Of a stretch of 64,000 nt of DNA, positions 26,332 through 33,433 are shown piece by piece. The first letter of the stretch is position 1. Every line of letters begins with the position of its first letter. The position numbers and the translations under genes are program-made. Origin of the DNA: Herminiimonas arsenicoxydans (GTDB lineage: Bacteria > Pseudomonadota > Gammaproteobacteria > Burkholderiales > Burkholderiaceae_D); contig CU207211.1 in assembly GCA_000026125.1 (NCBI GenBank), positions 2,480,001-2,544,000 on the forward strand. The letters are read 5' to 3'. The notes beneath the pieces were generated by a model that saw only the letters and a list, made by a program, of their open reading frames with translations, was not told the origin of the DNA and searched no databases.

Positions 26332-27663
26332 ATGACTACGCTCAATACAATTACCTCCTGTGCCCAGGTTTTGACGGGCGCCAGGAATGACTATGATGCG
26401 CTGCTGGAGCAGATAGGCGACGCGCGTTTCGTCTTGCTGGGCGAAGCCAGCCACGGCACGCATGAGTTTTACCGCGAACGTGCGCTGATTACGCAGCGCC
26501 TGATCAAAGAATGCCATTTCACCGCTGTCGCAGTCGAAGCCGACTGGCCCGACGCCTATCGCGTCAATCGCTATGTCTGCAATCAGAGTGATGATGAAAA
26601 CAGCGAACAGGCGCTGATCGGATTCAAGCGTTTCCCGACCTGGATGTGGCGCAATACCGATGTCGTCGACTTTGTCGACTGGCTGCGCGACCACAACGAT
26701 GGCATTTCGCCGCAAGTCCCCAAGACAGGTTTTTACGGCCTCGATCTGTACAGCATGTTCACCTCGATGGAAGAAGTACTGCATTACCTGGACAAGGTGG
26801 ATCCGGCTGCCGCAGCACAGGCCCGGGCTCGCTACGCATGCTTCGATCACTTCGACCGCGACAGCCAGAGTTACGGTTATGCAACCAGCATCGGCATGTC
26901 AACCTCTTGCGAAAACGCCGTGGTGCAGCAATTAAGCGAACTCCTCAAGCAGTCAGAAAAATACCTGCAACACGATGGCGCTGCCGCAAGTAATGCCTTT
27001 TTTTACGCACAGCAGAATGCGCGCCTCGTCATCAACGCCGAACAGTACTATCGCACTATGTTCCGCGGCCGCATCTCATCGTGGAACCTGCGCGACAGCC
27101 ACATGACCGAGACGCTGGAAGCGCTGGGGCAGCATCTATTGCAGGTAAACCAGGAGCAGGCGAAGATTGTGGTCTGGGCGCACAACTCGCATCTGGGCGA
27201 TGCGCGTGCCACCGAAGCCAAGCAGCGCGGCGAATGGAATGTAGGCCAGCTGGTGCGTCAGTTGCATGGCGGGCAGGCATTTTCGGTCGGCTTCATGGCG
27301 AACAGTGGAACGGTGACTGCCGCGTCCGGCTGGGATGAAGTAGCCGAGCGCAAGCGTGTCCGCCCTGCCCTGGCGGGCAGTTATGAAGCACTCTTCCATC
27401 AAGCCGGCATGGAGCGCTTCATGCTGCCCTTGCGCGGCAAAAGCGCAGCGACGCAAGCATTGATGCAGCCGCATCTGGAACGTGCAATCGGTGTCATTTA
27501 CGCGCCTGAAACTGAAAGGCAGAGTCACTATTTTTATGCGACCCTGCCGCAGCAATTCGATGCCCTGCTGTACTTCGATCAGACGCACGCAGTCAAACCG
27601 CTGGAGTTAAGCAGTCACTGGGTAAATGGAGAAGCACCGGAAACCTTCCCGCTCGGCATCTAG
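26332..27663 (+). CDS. Erythromycin esterase family protein
   Basis: 443 residues with the Ere signature LLGEASHGTHEFYRER (about residues 33-48, containing the essential His) and later AVAVEADWPDAYRVN, AHNSHLGDARATE and VGFMANSGTV. Characterised members (EreA/EreB) hydrolyse macrolide lactones. Chromosomal members in stress clusters, like this one, are probably hydrolases of unknown natural substrate, so macrolide resistance should not be assumed. It is the third gene of the FNR-box operon. No signal peptide is seen, so it is cytosolic. GGAAAGG precedes the ATG. Confidence 0.88.
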   Translation: MTTLNTITSCAQVLTGARNDYDALLEQIGDARFVLLGEASHGTHEFYRERALITQRLIKECHFTAVAVEADWPDAYRVNRYVCNQSDDENSEQALIGFKRFPTWMWRNTDVVDFVDWLRDHNDGISPQVPKTGFYGLDLYSMFTSMEEVLHYLDKVDPAAAAQARARYACFDHFDRDSQSYGYATSIGMSTSCENAVVQQLSELLKQSEKYLQHDGAAASNAFFYAQQNARLVINAEQYYRTMFRGRISSWNLRDSHMTETLEALGQHLLQVNQEQAKIVVWAHNSHLGDARATEAKQRGEWNVGQLVRQLHGGQAFSVGFMANSGTVTAASGWDEVAERKRVRPALAGSYEALFHQAGMERFMLPLRGKSAATQALMQPHLERAIGVIYAPETERQSHYFYATLPQQFDALLYFDQTHAVKPLELSSHWVNGEAPETFPLGI

Positions 27664-28247
27664 ATCCGTTCATGCCCGCGGCACCGGCAGCTGCATGGAC
27701 GGATCAATGCAGACTGGCGCCTTCTCGCCCCTGCTCATTCGACAATCCATTAAATGAATGCGCTGCATCCGAACGGGGATAAGCAGGGAGGAGGCGATTG
27801 CGCATATCGATTTGATGACACGACAGAACTCTGCCATGGTGCAGCCATGGGCAGCAGGAACCCAGTCTTTGTAAAGCCAGGTCGATGGTGTCAGCAATTC
27901 CATGCGCATGCTCCGTCTTGCTACCGGCGAAATGAGGCTATCGCAGATTGATGCGCCGAGTCCGCAAATTACTGCAGGATGAAACTTGAGTGGAACGTAA
28001 CAAATGCAGAAAGAAAAGAATGGCCGGGGAACTACGGAACCATTTTCCTTTCAGACACATGGATGAAAAGTTCTTGATGGATTGCAGACTTGCGGTATCT
28101 GATATGGTTTGACCAGACACTCGCCCCTGCCTCCCTTCTTTTTGACGAGAACGAAATCGAAGCCCGGGATGCGCATTTGGTGGGCGCTTGCTTGTCCCCC
28201 TACTGGATACAAGGTATTTCCCGCTTAATCAAACAGAATGGAAATGG
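27664..28247. other. 584-bp intergenic region, no supported gene
   Basis: Short open frames occur on both strands but none has convincing coding character. An imperfect inverted repeat (GATCCGTTCATG at 27663 and CATGGACGGATC near 27693) sits just past the esterase stop and could form a hairpin, but no T-run follows. The segment may be decayed sequence. Confidence 0.5.
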
Positions 28248-29057
28248 ATGACCTCATCTTTACAAATCGGTCCGCTTGCGGTGCCGTACTCGCTTATTTT
28301 GATTGCCGCAGCAGTTTTCTTCGGCAACCTCATTGCGAGGCGCGTGGACAAGGGTGCTGAAAAAACCATCGAAAATCATTTTTTCTGGATCCTCATGGTC
28401 GCGGTACTGTCGGCTCGCGTCGCATTTGTCATTCAGTACAAAACAGCTTACCTTTCCATTCCATTAGACATTATTGACATCCGCGATGGCGGCTGGAACG
28501 CGCAGGCGGGCGTGATAGCTGCATGGGCATACGCACTTCTGCTGATGAAAGGAAAAGCTTGCCTGAGGAAGCCGCTCCTCCTCGTGATGTTCGGTTCCAG
28601 TCTGGTGTGGATAGGCGGAACGATCGCCCTGGCAGCGCTGACCAAGGACCCGTCCCCTATTCCGGATTTGAAACTTCAATCAATGAATGGGGATGAGGTT
28701 TATCTGGCCAGGTTTGACGGCAAGCCAACAGTCATCAATCTTTGGGCAACTTGGTGCCCTCCTTGTCAGAGAGAGATGCCCGTGTTTGCGAAAGCGCAGC
28801 AACAGAATCCCGGCATTCATTTTGTGTTTATCAACCAGGGCGAATCAAGGTTGCTGGTTGAGCAGTTTCTGACAAAAAACAAGCTGACGATGCAAAATGT
28901 ACTCATCGATGCATCGGGTGCCGCCGGGAAGGCATTTGAAGTGAAAGGGATGCCTTCGACCTATTTTTTCGATGCAAACGGCAAGCTGCTAGACTCTCGC
29001 CTTGGAGAGGTATCCGACGCAAGCCTGATGGAAAAGCTGCAGAAAATAAATCCTTAG
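28248..29057 (+). CDS. Lgt-like membrane domain fused to a TlpA-type thioredoxin
   Basis: A 269-residue protein from ATG 28248. Residues 1-130 contain four hydrophobic helices and resemble a shortened Lgt (prolipoprotein diacylglyceryl transferase) membrane domain: LQIGPLAVPYSLILIAA, then LSARVAFVIQY and DGGWNAQAGVIAAW. Residues 135-269 are a TlpA/ResA thioredoxin domain with the redox motif WCPPC (Cys170, Cys173) and a cis-Pro in KGMPSTYFF. The thioredoxin domain should be periplasmic and probably reduces or isomerises disulphides. Key Lgt catalytic residues are not obvious, so the membrane part may only be an anchor or electron conduit. Confidence 0.8.
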   Translation: MTSSLQIGPLAVPYSLILIAAAVFFGNLIARRVDKGAEKTIENHFFWILMVAVLSARVAFVIQYKTAYLSIPLDIIDIRDGGWNAQAGVIAAWAYALLLMKGKACLRKPLLLVMFGSSLVWIGGTIALAALTKDPSPIPDLKLQSMNGDEVYLARFDGKPTVINLWATWCPPCQREMPVFAKAQQQNPGIHFVFINQGESRLLVEQFLTKNKLTMQNVLIDASGAAGKAFEVKGMPSTYFFDANGKLLDSRLGEVSDASLMEKLQKINP

Positions 29058-29379
29058 TACTATCCTCCCAGGGAATATCCAAGATTTCCAATCGAATACT
29101 TGATCTTGTACCAAGTCTTTAAGCCGCAGAAAACTGGGGCCTCCAGAACGTTTTTGCATTGCTGGCGACGCAGTGCAGGCACAAGTGCCATATGCCAGCT
29201 GCCGGGCCACAGGATGTGAAATGCGCAAGAGTGTTTCATGTACTCGTTCAGCACAGTTAGCCACACCTTCCTTGCTCTGATCGGCATAATTCCCTGTGCT
29301 TCTTGAAGGCAGGACCTTAACCGGCTCTGCATGCATAAGCCCGATGGGTTGCTGTGCTTCTGCCAACCCTCAAAAAATC
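29058..29379. other. 322-bp intergenic region, no supported gene
   Basis: I see no convincing gene, terminator or consensus promoter here. The segment presumably carries the promoter of the MFS gene at 29380. Confidence 0.45.
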
Positions 29380-30609
29380 ATGAAAACAGAATTTACGTAC
29401 AACGAAGCAGACATCAACCTGGAAGCAACGGGCAAGATCGCGAAGCAGAAGCTGCCGCTGTCATCACTCCTTGCCTTGACCATGGCGAGCTTCATCGTCA
29501 TTCTCACAGAGGTACTGCCCGCCGGCCTGCTGCCGCAGATCGCAGCCAGCCTGAATAGCTCCGAGGCTTTGATGGGGCAACTGATCACCGTCTACGCGCT
29601 CGGCTCGCTGGTGTCGGCTATTCCCCTTGCTGCTGCGACGCAGGGCGTCGATCGTCGTACGCTTCTGGTGATAGCCATTGCCGGCTTCGGCATCGTCAAC
29701 ACCATCACCGCGGTATCCGATAACCTGATAGTCATCTTCGTGGCCCGATTCCTGGGCGGCGTTGCCGCCGGGCTGGTATGGTCGATGATTGCCGGCTATG
29801 CCGCCCGCATGGTTCCTGAAAATCAGAAAGGTCGTGCGATTGCGATCGCCATGGCGGGCACGCCGCTCGCCCTCACTATGGGTATTCCGATAGGTGCCTT
29901 TTTGGGTAATTTCGTAGGCTGGCGCATTGCGTTCGGCCTGATCAGCGCGCTCGCTCTATTGCTGATCTTCTGGATCATGGCAAAACTGCCCGCGTTCCCA
30001 ACGAACGGCGAGGAAAAGCGCCAGAACGTCGCCGGCGTTTTCGTGCTCCCCGGCATGCGGCCTGTCATGGCAACCATGCTCCTGTACGTTCTCGCGCACA
30101 GCATTCTTTACACCTATATTGCGCCCCTCCTGGCTTTGGCAGAGCTGGTGCAAAGTACGGACTTCATCCTGCTGGTCTTTGGCGGTACCTCGCTCGTCGG
30201 ACTGCTCCTGGTCGGCATTCTCGTAGACCGCTGGTTGCGTCAGCTGGCATTAACCAGTACTGCGCTGTTTCTGTTTGCAAGTGTCCTGTTTGTCTTGTTT
30301 CCTGCCTCACCATCTGTCGTCTACGTCTCGGTAGGACTGTGGGGCCTCGCGTTCGGCGGGGTCGCAACCTTGTTCGTGACCGCGATAGCCAACGCGGCAG
30401 GCCCGGCGCAGGACGTTGCTCAATCCATTACAACCACGGTCTGGAATACAGCCATCGGCGCCGGCAGCCTCGTGGGAGGCATGCTGCTGGACCGGTTCGG
30501 CGCACATTCCTTCTCGTATGCCGCGACGGCGACCTTGCTTGCCGCGCTGCTGATAAGCTGGCTTACCCGCAACAAGTTCTACTGGCGCGGAGCGACAGCT
30601 CTGGCGTGA
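29380..30609 (+). CDS. MFS transporter, DHA1/AraJ-like efflux type
   Basis: 409 residues with 12 predicted helices. The first helix is LLALTMASFIVILTEVLPAGLLPQ, typical of AraJ/YdhP/sugar-efflux type members. The motif-A-like region between helices 2 and 3 is ATQGVDRRTLL, and RFLGGVAAGLVWSMIAGYAAR matches the DHA1 motif in helices 4-5. It likely exports small drugs or sugars with proton antiport; the substrate is unknown. ATG 29380 is preferred over upstream starts because they add non-conserved residues, though the SD is poor. Confidence 0.85.
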   Translation: MKTEFTYNEADINLEATGKIAKQKLPLSSLLALTMASFIVILTEVLPAGLLPQIAASLNSSEALMGQLITVYALGSLVSAIPLAAATQGVDRRTLLVIAIAGFGIVNTITAVSDNLIVIFVARFLGGVAAGLVWSMIAGYAARMVPENQKGRAIAIAMAGTPLALTMGIPIGAFLGNFVGWRIAFGLISALALLLIFWIMAKLPAFPTNGEEKRQNVAGVFVLPGMRPVMATMLLYVLAHSILYTYIAPLLALAELVQSTDFILLVFGGTSLVGLLLVGILVDRWLRQLALTSTALFLFASVLFVLFPASPSVVYVSVGLWGLAFGGVATLFVTAIANAAGPAQDVAQSITTTVWNTAIGAGSLVGGMLLDRFGAHSFSYAATATLLAALLISWLTRNKFYWRGATALA

Positions 30610-30639
30610 TCGGCAAATGAAATATTGAGTGAATATTCA

Positions 30640-30923
30640 ACATTTTTCATGGCGCACTGTCATGCAATTTTCCATTTCAGTCCACGCCAGCAGTACTTAG
30701 TGTAAGCGCTCCATCGCGCCGCTATTTCGCAAGGCTGGACGCGCGAAATCGGCATGCACATCTGCTCTTCGATTGGCCGGGCGAGAGCCTGAGTAAGGTC
30801 TTTATGCTAAATAAAGGCAAGCTCGCGGGGCATGATCTGCGAAAGGCGGGCTGCCGCGATCAGAACATCGGCCAGCCCGTTGAAACGCGCGTCTATCGCG
30901 GCCATACGAATACCAGACGTTGA
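30640..30923 (+). other. Possible decayed tyrosine-recombinase 3' end
   Basis: One plus frame is open from about 30660 to a TGA at 30921-30923 without a proper start. Near its end it reads SLSKVFMLNKGKLAGHDLRKAG (codons from 30786), where GHDLRK resembles the HxLR box of tyrosine integrases. The downstream Tyr motif is not intact. The frame overlaps the minus-strand gene at 30893 by about 30 bp. It is weak evidence for an integrase relic at the border of an accessory segment. Confidence 0.2.
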
Positions 30924-31303
30924 TGCGTTCCTTTTTTTATCAGGACTCTCTGCAATTTGCGCAGGTCATTCTGTATCGCTTCGACCTGATAACTCCCATC
31001 AGGCAAGTTAGCGAGAAAAAACGGTCCTTCCGACACGGCATCGACTACAGTCTTGCCGGTCTTGTCTCGTATAAGAATACGGAAATCGGCTGTGTATTCT
31101 TCCCGTGGTTCAGTCTTCACCACAGACACGACTTCCAATGCATACCGGGAAGCCATCGATTTCATTTCTGCAGCTTCGTCCGAACCAACGCCGCCTGAGA
31201 TATAGGTAGCCTGTCCAGAGGTGACTTCGCTCGGTGCTGCGCCCGCTACCGGGATTTGCATCAGTGCCAGGATGAGGAGAAGGTATGAAGATCGCGTAGA
31301 CAT
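30893..31303 (-). CDS. Secreted protein of unknown function, carboxypeptidase-regulatory-like
   Basis: 136 residues from ATG 31303; AGGGGT lies upstream. A signal peptide ends near VAGAAPS (about residue 23). The mature part contains ISGGVGSDEAAEMKSMASRY and a beta-rich region (FRILIRDKTGKTVVDAVSEG, FFLANLPDGSYQVEAIQND) resembling the prealbumin-like carboxypeptidase-regulatory fold. No catalytic residues are evident. An FNR-like box lies about 105 bp upstream, as for neighbouring genes, so induction at low oxygen is plausible. Confidence 0.7.
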   Translation of the reverse strand: MSTRSSYLLLILALMQIPVAGAAPSEVTSGQATYISGGVGSDEAAEMKSMASRYALEVVSVVKTEPREEYTADFRILIRDKTGKTVVDAVSEGPFFLANLPDGSYQVEAIQNDLRKLQRVLIKKGTHQRLVFVWPR

Positions 31304-31401
31304 AATAGTTACCCCTAAGAGGTAGACAAGAAAGTCAAACAACGGGCAAGCGATGCAAGGTCATCGCAAGTTCAAGGATAGTTCCACGGCAGGCCGGCTA
31401 T

Positions 31402-31415
31402 ATGATCCATGTCAA
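31402..31415 (-). promoter_or_regulatory. FNR/Anr-like box upstream of the secreted-protein gene
   Basis: Read on the minus strand, TTGACATGGATCAT fits TTGAT-N4-ATCAA with two mismatches and shares its N4 (ATGG) with the box at 24586. It is about 105 bp upstream of the ATG at 31303. The 31304-31652 gap contains no other supported gene. Confidence 0.45.
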
Positions 31416-31591
31416 ATGCGTAAACAAATTACAGGCTGGGCATGAGGTCGCTGGTCATGCTCTACTGTGCCGCCAGAAAAATTCGCCCGTCTCGCATGAA
31501 GGCCAGGCCAAGCGGGCGCTTGACTACGGCAATGCGCGCCATCCGTCGCCTGCGTCCCACCATGCACCAAGGGATCCGTTTTGAAAGCCTT

Positions 31592-31632
31592 GCTTCACTG
31601 ACAGCCCGTGGCTTCACGGCTGTCAGTGAAGC
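31592..31632 (-). terminator. Perfect 15-bp inverted repeat downstream of the glycine-zipper lipoprotein gene
   Basis: GCTTCACTGACAGCC (31592-31606) and GGCTGTCAGTGAAGC (31618-31632) are perfect inverted copies with an 11-nt loop. They lie 20 bp past the stop of the minus-strand gene at 31653. There is no T-run on either side, so it may stabilise the 3' end or terminate inefficiently rather than act as a classical intrinsic terminator. Confidence 0.55.
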
Positions 31633-31652
31633 TCTTCGACAACAATGCCAGA

Positions 31653-32081
31653 TCAACGAATTATCGGCACATTATTGCCCTTCGCGTACATGCATTGCGC
31701 ATAGCTAATATCGTACGAACGCTGGGCGCCGTACGTTCCATACTGTGACGCGTTGGCACCGGCGGCGCTGCCAACCAGCAAGCCTGCGCCGGCACCAGTA
31801 CCGGCACCCCGGTGACTGCCACCGATTGCAGCTCCCGCCGCTGCGCCGATCACCGTGCCAATCGCTGCACTTCCTACCGCTTTATTATTGGCCGACTGCA
31901 CCGCTCCGCCAGTTTGGTTGGCGGCATATTGACGGCAGACAATGTCGTCGACGTTAAATTGTTCAAAGCTCTTGCCTGCACCCGGCATCACCGCAATACT
32001 TGGGCCGGTGGGCGCGCTTGCACATCCAGCCAACAACACTAACAGCATGGCGCTCATTAAAGGCACATCTATGGATTTCAT
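31653..32081 (-). CDS. Glycine-zipper lipoprotein
   Basis: A 142-residue lipoprotein: signal MKSIDVPLMSAMLLVLLAGC with the lipidated Cys at residue 20. Residues about 65-115 form a glycine-zipper membrane segment (IGTVIGAAAGAAIGG, GAGAGLLVGSAAGA) like SlyB/OmpA-associated proteins. A C-terminal SYDISYAQCMYAKGNNVP motif carries one Cys, which could pair with the Cys in VDDIVCRQYA. The likely location is the outer membrane inner leaflet. It follows the Gly/His/Tyr-rich secreted gene by 54 bp, so it is probably operonic with the Spy-like gene upstream. Confidence 0.8.
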   Translation of the reverse strand: MKSIDVPLMSAMLLVLLAGCASAPTGPSIAVMPGAGKSFEQFNVDDIVCRQYAANQTGGAVQSANNKAVGSAAIGTVIGAAAGAAIGGSHRGAGTGAGAGLLVGSAAGANASQYGTYGAQRSYDISYAQCMYAKGNNVPIIR

Positions 32082-32135
32082 CTTTTTTCCTCTTATGCAA
32101 AAAATACCGCTTGCCGGTGGCAAACAAGTTGCATC

Positions 32136-32645
32136 TCATCTCCCGGGAATTGGTGCTGGCGGAATGGCTGGAACGACTTGCCAGCCTTCCGGACATTGAC
32201 TCACATAGGGGGAATAAGTTTTCGCCGATGCGCAGTAGTACCAATTCGCATTCGCCGGGACAGTAGTGGATGGCGGAGCCGTTTGATAGACGGGAGCGCC
32301 CTCGATAACCACGGCAGGTGGGACTGGATAATAGTAGTAATCGGGATATGGGTAACCATAATAGGAAAGATCCCATCCCAAGCCTATTCCCAAACCGACG
32401 CCCCACCAAATCGGAGCTCCTCCGTACCGCCGCCCGCCACCGCGCCAGCCTTCGTTTGGATGGACGACGCCTGGATGGACGACACCTGGATGGATGGCGC
32501 GATGAGAGAGGCCGGAATGTATGCCGCCCATACTGCCGGAAACACGACCTCCACCATGCGCTTGCGCGAAGGCCGGGAGAGAGCTGCCAGCCAACGCCAA
32601 TGCCGCAGCCAGAAACACGACGCGCTTCAATATTTGCTTATTCAT
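32136..32645 (-). CDS. Secreted Gly/His/Tyr-rich protein with C-terminal WYYC motif
   Basis: 169 residues from ATG 32645; signal peptide cleaved at AFAQA (about residue 28). A low-complexity Gly/His/Pro/Tyr-rich middle (repeated HPGVVHPGVVHP) precedes a compact C-terminal domain with NWYYCASAKTYSPYV and CPEGWQVVP, a two-Cys pattern repeatedly seen in small secreted proteobacterial proteins. Function is unknown. The His-rich segment could bind metal ions (inference). It lies 66 bp downstream of the Spy-like gene and upstream of a glycine-zipper lipoprotein gene. Confidence 0.75.
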   Translation of the reverse strand: MNKQILKRVVFLAAALALAGSSLPAFAQAHGGGRVSGSMGGIHSGLSHRAIHPGVVHPGVVHPNEGWRGGGRRYGGAPIWWGVGLGIGLGWDLSYYGYPYPDYYYYPVPPAVVIEGAPVYQTAPPSTTVPANANWYYCASAKTYSPYVSQCPEGWQVVPAIPPAPIPGR

Positions 32646-32711
32646 GATCGTATCCACTAGAGATTGGAATTCGGATAGTCTTGCATCCGCCGTCTCGATC
32701 AAGCGATTGAA

Positions 32712-33224
32712 TTACTCACGGCAAGGCCCGGAAACCCTGTGATACATCACATGCCAGAATAGATCGAAGATAGTCTTTTGATTTGAGTCCAAGACATCGT
32801 AGAAAGTTTTTGTGCGGACCTGTGCAGCTTCGAGCTGCGCCAAATGGGCTTGCATCCAAGTCGTTTCCGCGCGCAGACAGGCGATGCCGCGCGTCATCTG
32901 ATCCGGCGTACTCTCGCTAATCCAGCCATTGGAATGCCGCATCGTTCGATGGCACTCTTCGGCGCGTGCGCCGAATTGCCTATGGGCATCGCCCAAGACA
33001 CCAGCAGACCAGGCACTCCAAGCGGAACCTTGCGCGGGAGTCAGATTCAGTTTCGCTTTCAATTCATCCAGCGTGACCTGGGTATGCTTGACCCAGTCAA
33101 ACTGCGCTTGCCCCATACCGCGCTGAGATGGCATCGTCGCACCAGCTGCCGCCATCGACGACAAGGGGACGGAGCAGATAAGCAACATCAGATATTGAAT
33201 CACAACGCTTGATAAGTTTCTCAT
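32712..33224 (-). CDS. Spy/CpxP-like LTXXQ periplasmic protein
   Basis: 170 residues from ATG 33224 behind AAAGGAG. A signal peptide ends near SSMAAAG (about residue 27). The LTXXQ-type motif KLNLTPAQGSAWSAW lies at about residues 60-75, and the rest is helical, as in Spy/CpxP chaperones that bind unfolded periplasmic proteins. An in-frame ATG at 33311 would bury the signal peptide. It is the first gene of a minus-strand secreted/lipoprotein set. An FNR-like box at 33291 lies about 73 bp upstream. Confidence 0.78.
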   Translation of the reverse strand: MRNLSSVVIQYLMLLICSVPLSSMAAAGATMPSQRGMGQAQFDWVKHTQVTLDELKAKLNLTPAQGSAWSAWSAGVLGDAHRQFGARAEECHRTMRHSNGWISESTPDQMTRGIACLRAETTWMQAHLAQLEAAQVRTKTFYDVLDSNQKTIFDLFWHVMYHRVSGPCRE

Positions 33225-33290
33225 CGCGCACTCCTTTGAAGCAGGGGGGAACCTACTTGATGAAGTATAAGTAGCGTCGAACACTGCAAT

Positions 33291-33304
33291 GTGATCTATG
33301 TCAA
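33291..33304 (-). promoter_or_regulatory. FNR/Anr-like box for the Spy-like gene cluster
   Basis: On the minus strand TTGACATAGATCAC matches TTGAT-N4-ATCAA with two mismatches. It is centred about 73 bp upstream of the ATG at 33224. A second, perfect box for the divergent gene lies 57 bp away. Confidence 0.45.
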
Positions 33305-33361
33305 ACCGCACTTACTCGGCCTGATCAAGCCGATATGTAATTTGCACGTTGCATGGCTTCC

Positions 33362-33375
33362 TTGATCCACATCAA
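33362..33375 (+). promoter_or_regulatory. Perfect FNR/Anr box upstream of the OYE-nitroreductase pair
   Basis: TTGATCCACATCAA is an exact match to TTGAT-N4-ATCAA. Its centre is about 65 bp upstream of the ATG at 33434, nearly the same spacing as the dodecin box. A near-palindrome TCGGCCTGATCAAGCCGA (33316-33333) lies between the two divergent FNR boxes and could be a second operator. Confidence 0.75.
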
Positions 33376-33433
33376 TCGACGGCACACAAAGCAATGCAAC
33401 ATTGCGATCCTGAGCAACAGGAAGGATGCTGCC

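Noticed and set aside
26332..27663. Calling the erythromycin esterase homologue a macrolide resistance gene
   Set aside because: Chromosomal family members in stress clusters have unknown substrates; the sequence alone does not support resistance.
27670..27909. Minus-strand open frame of 79 codons in the gap after the esterase gene
   Set aside because: There is a weak GGAG upstream, but the composition is not protein-like and no family is recognised.
31442..31708. Overlapping open frames on both strands around the 15-bp inverted repeat
   Set aside because: Arg-rich, no SD, overlapping the structured region; probably non-coding.
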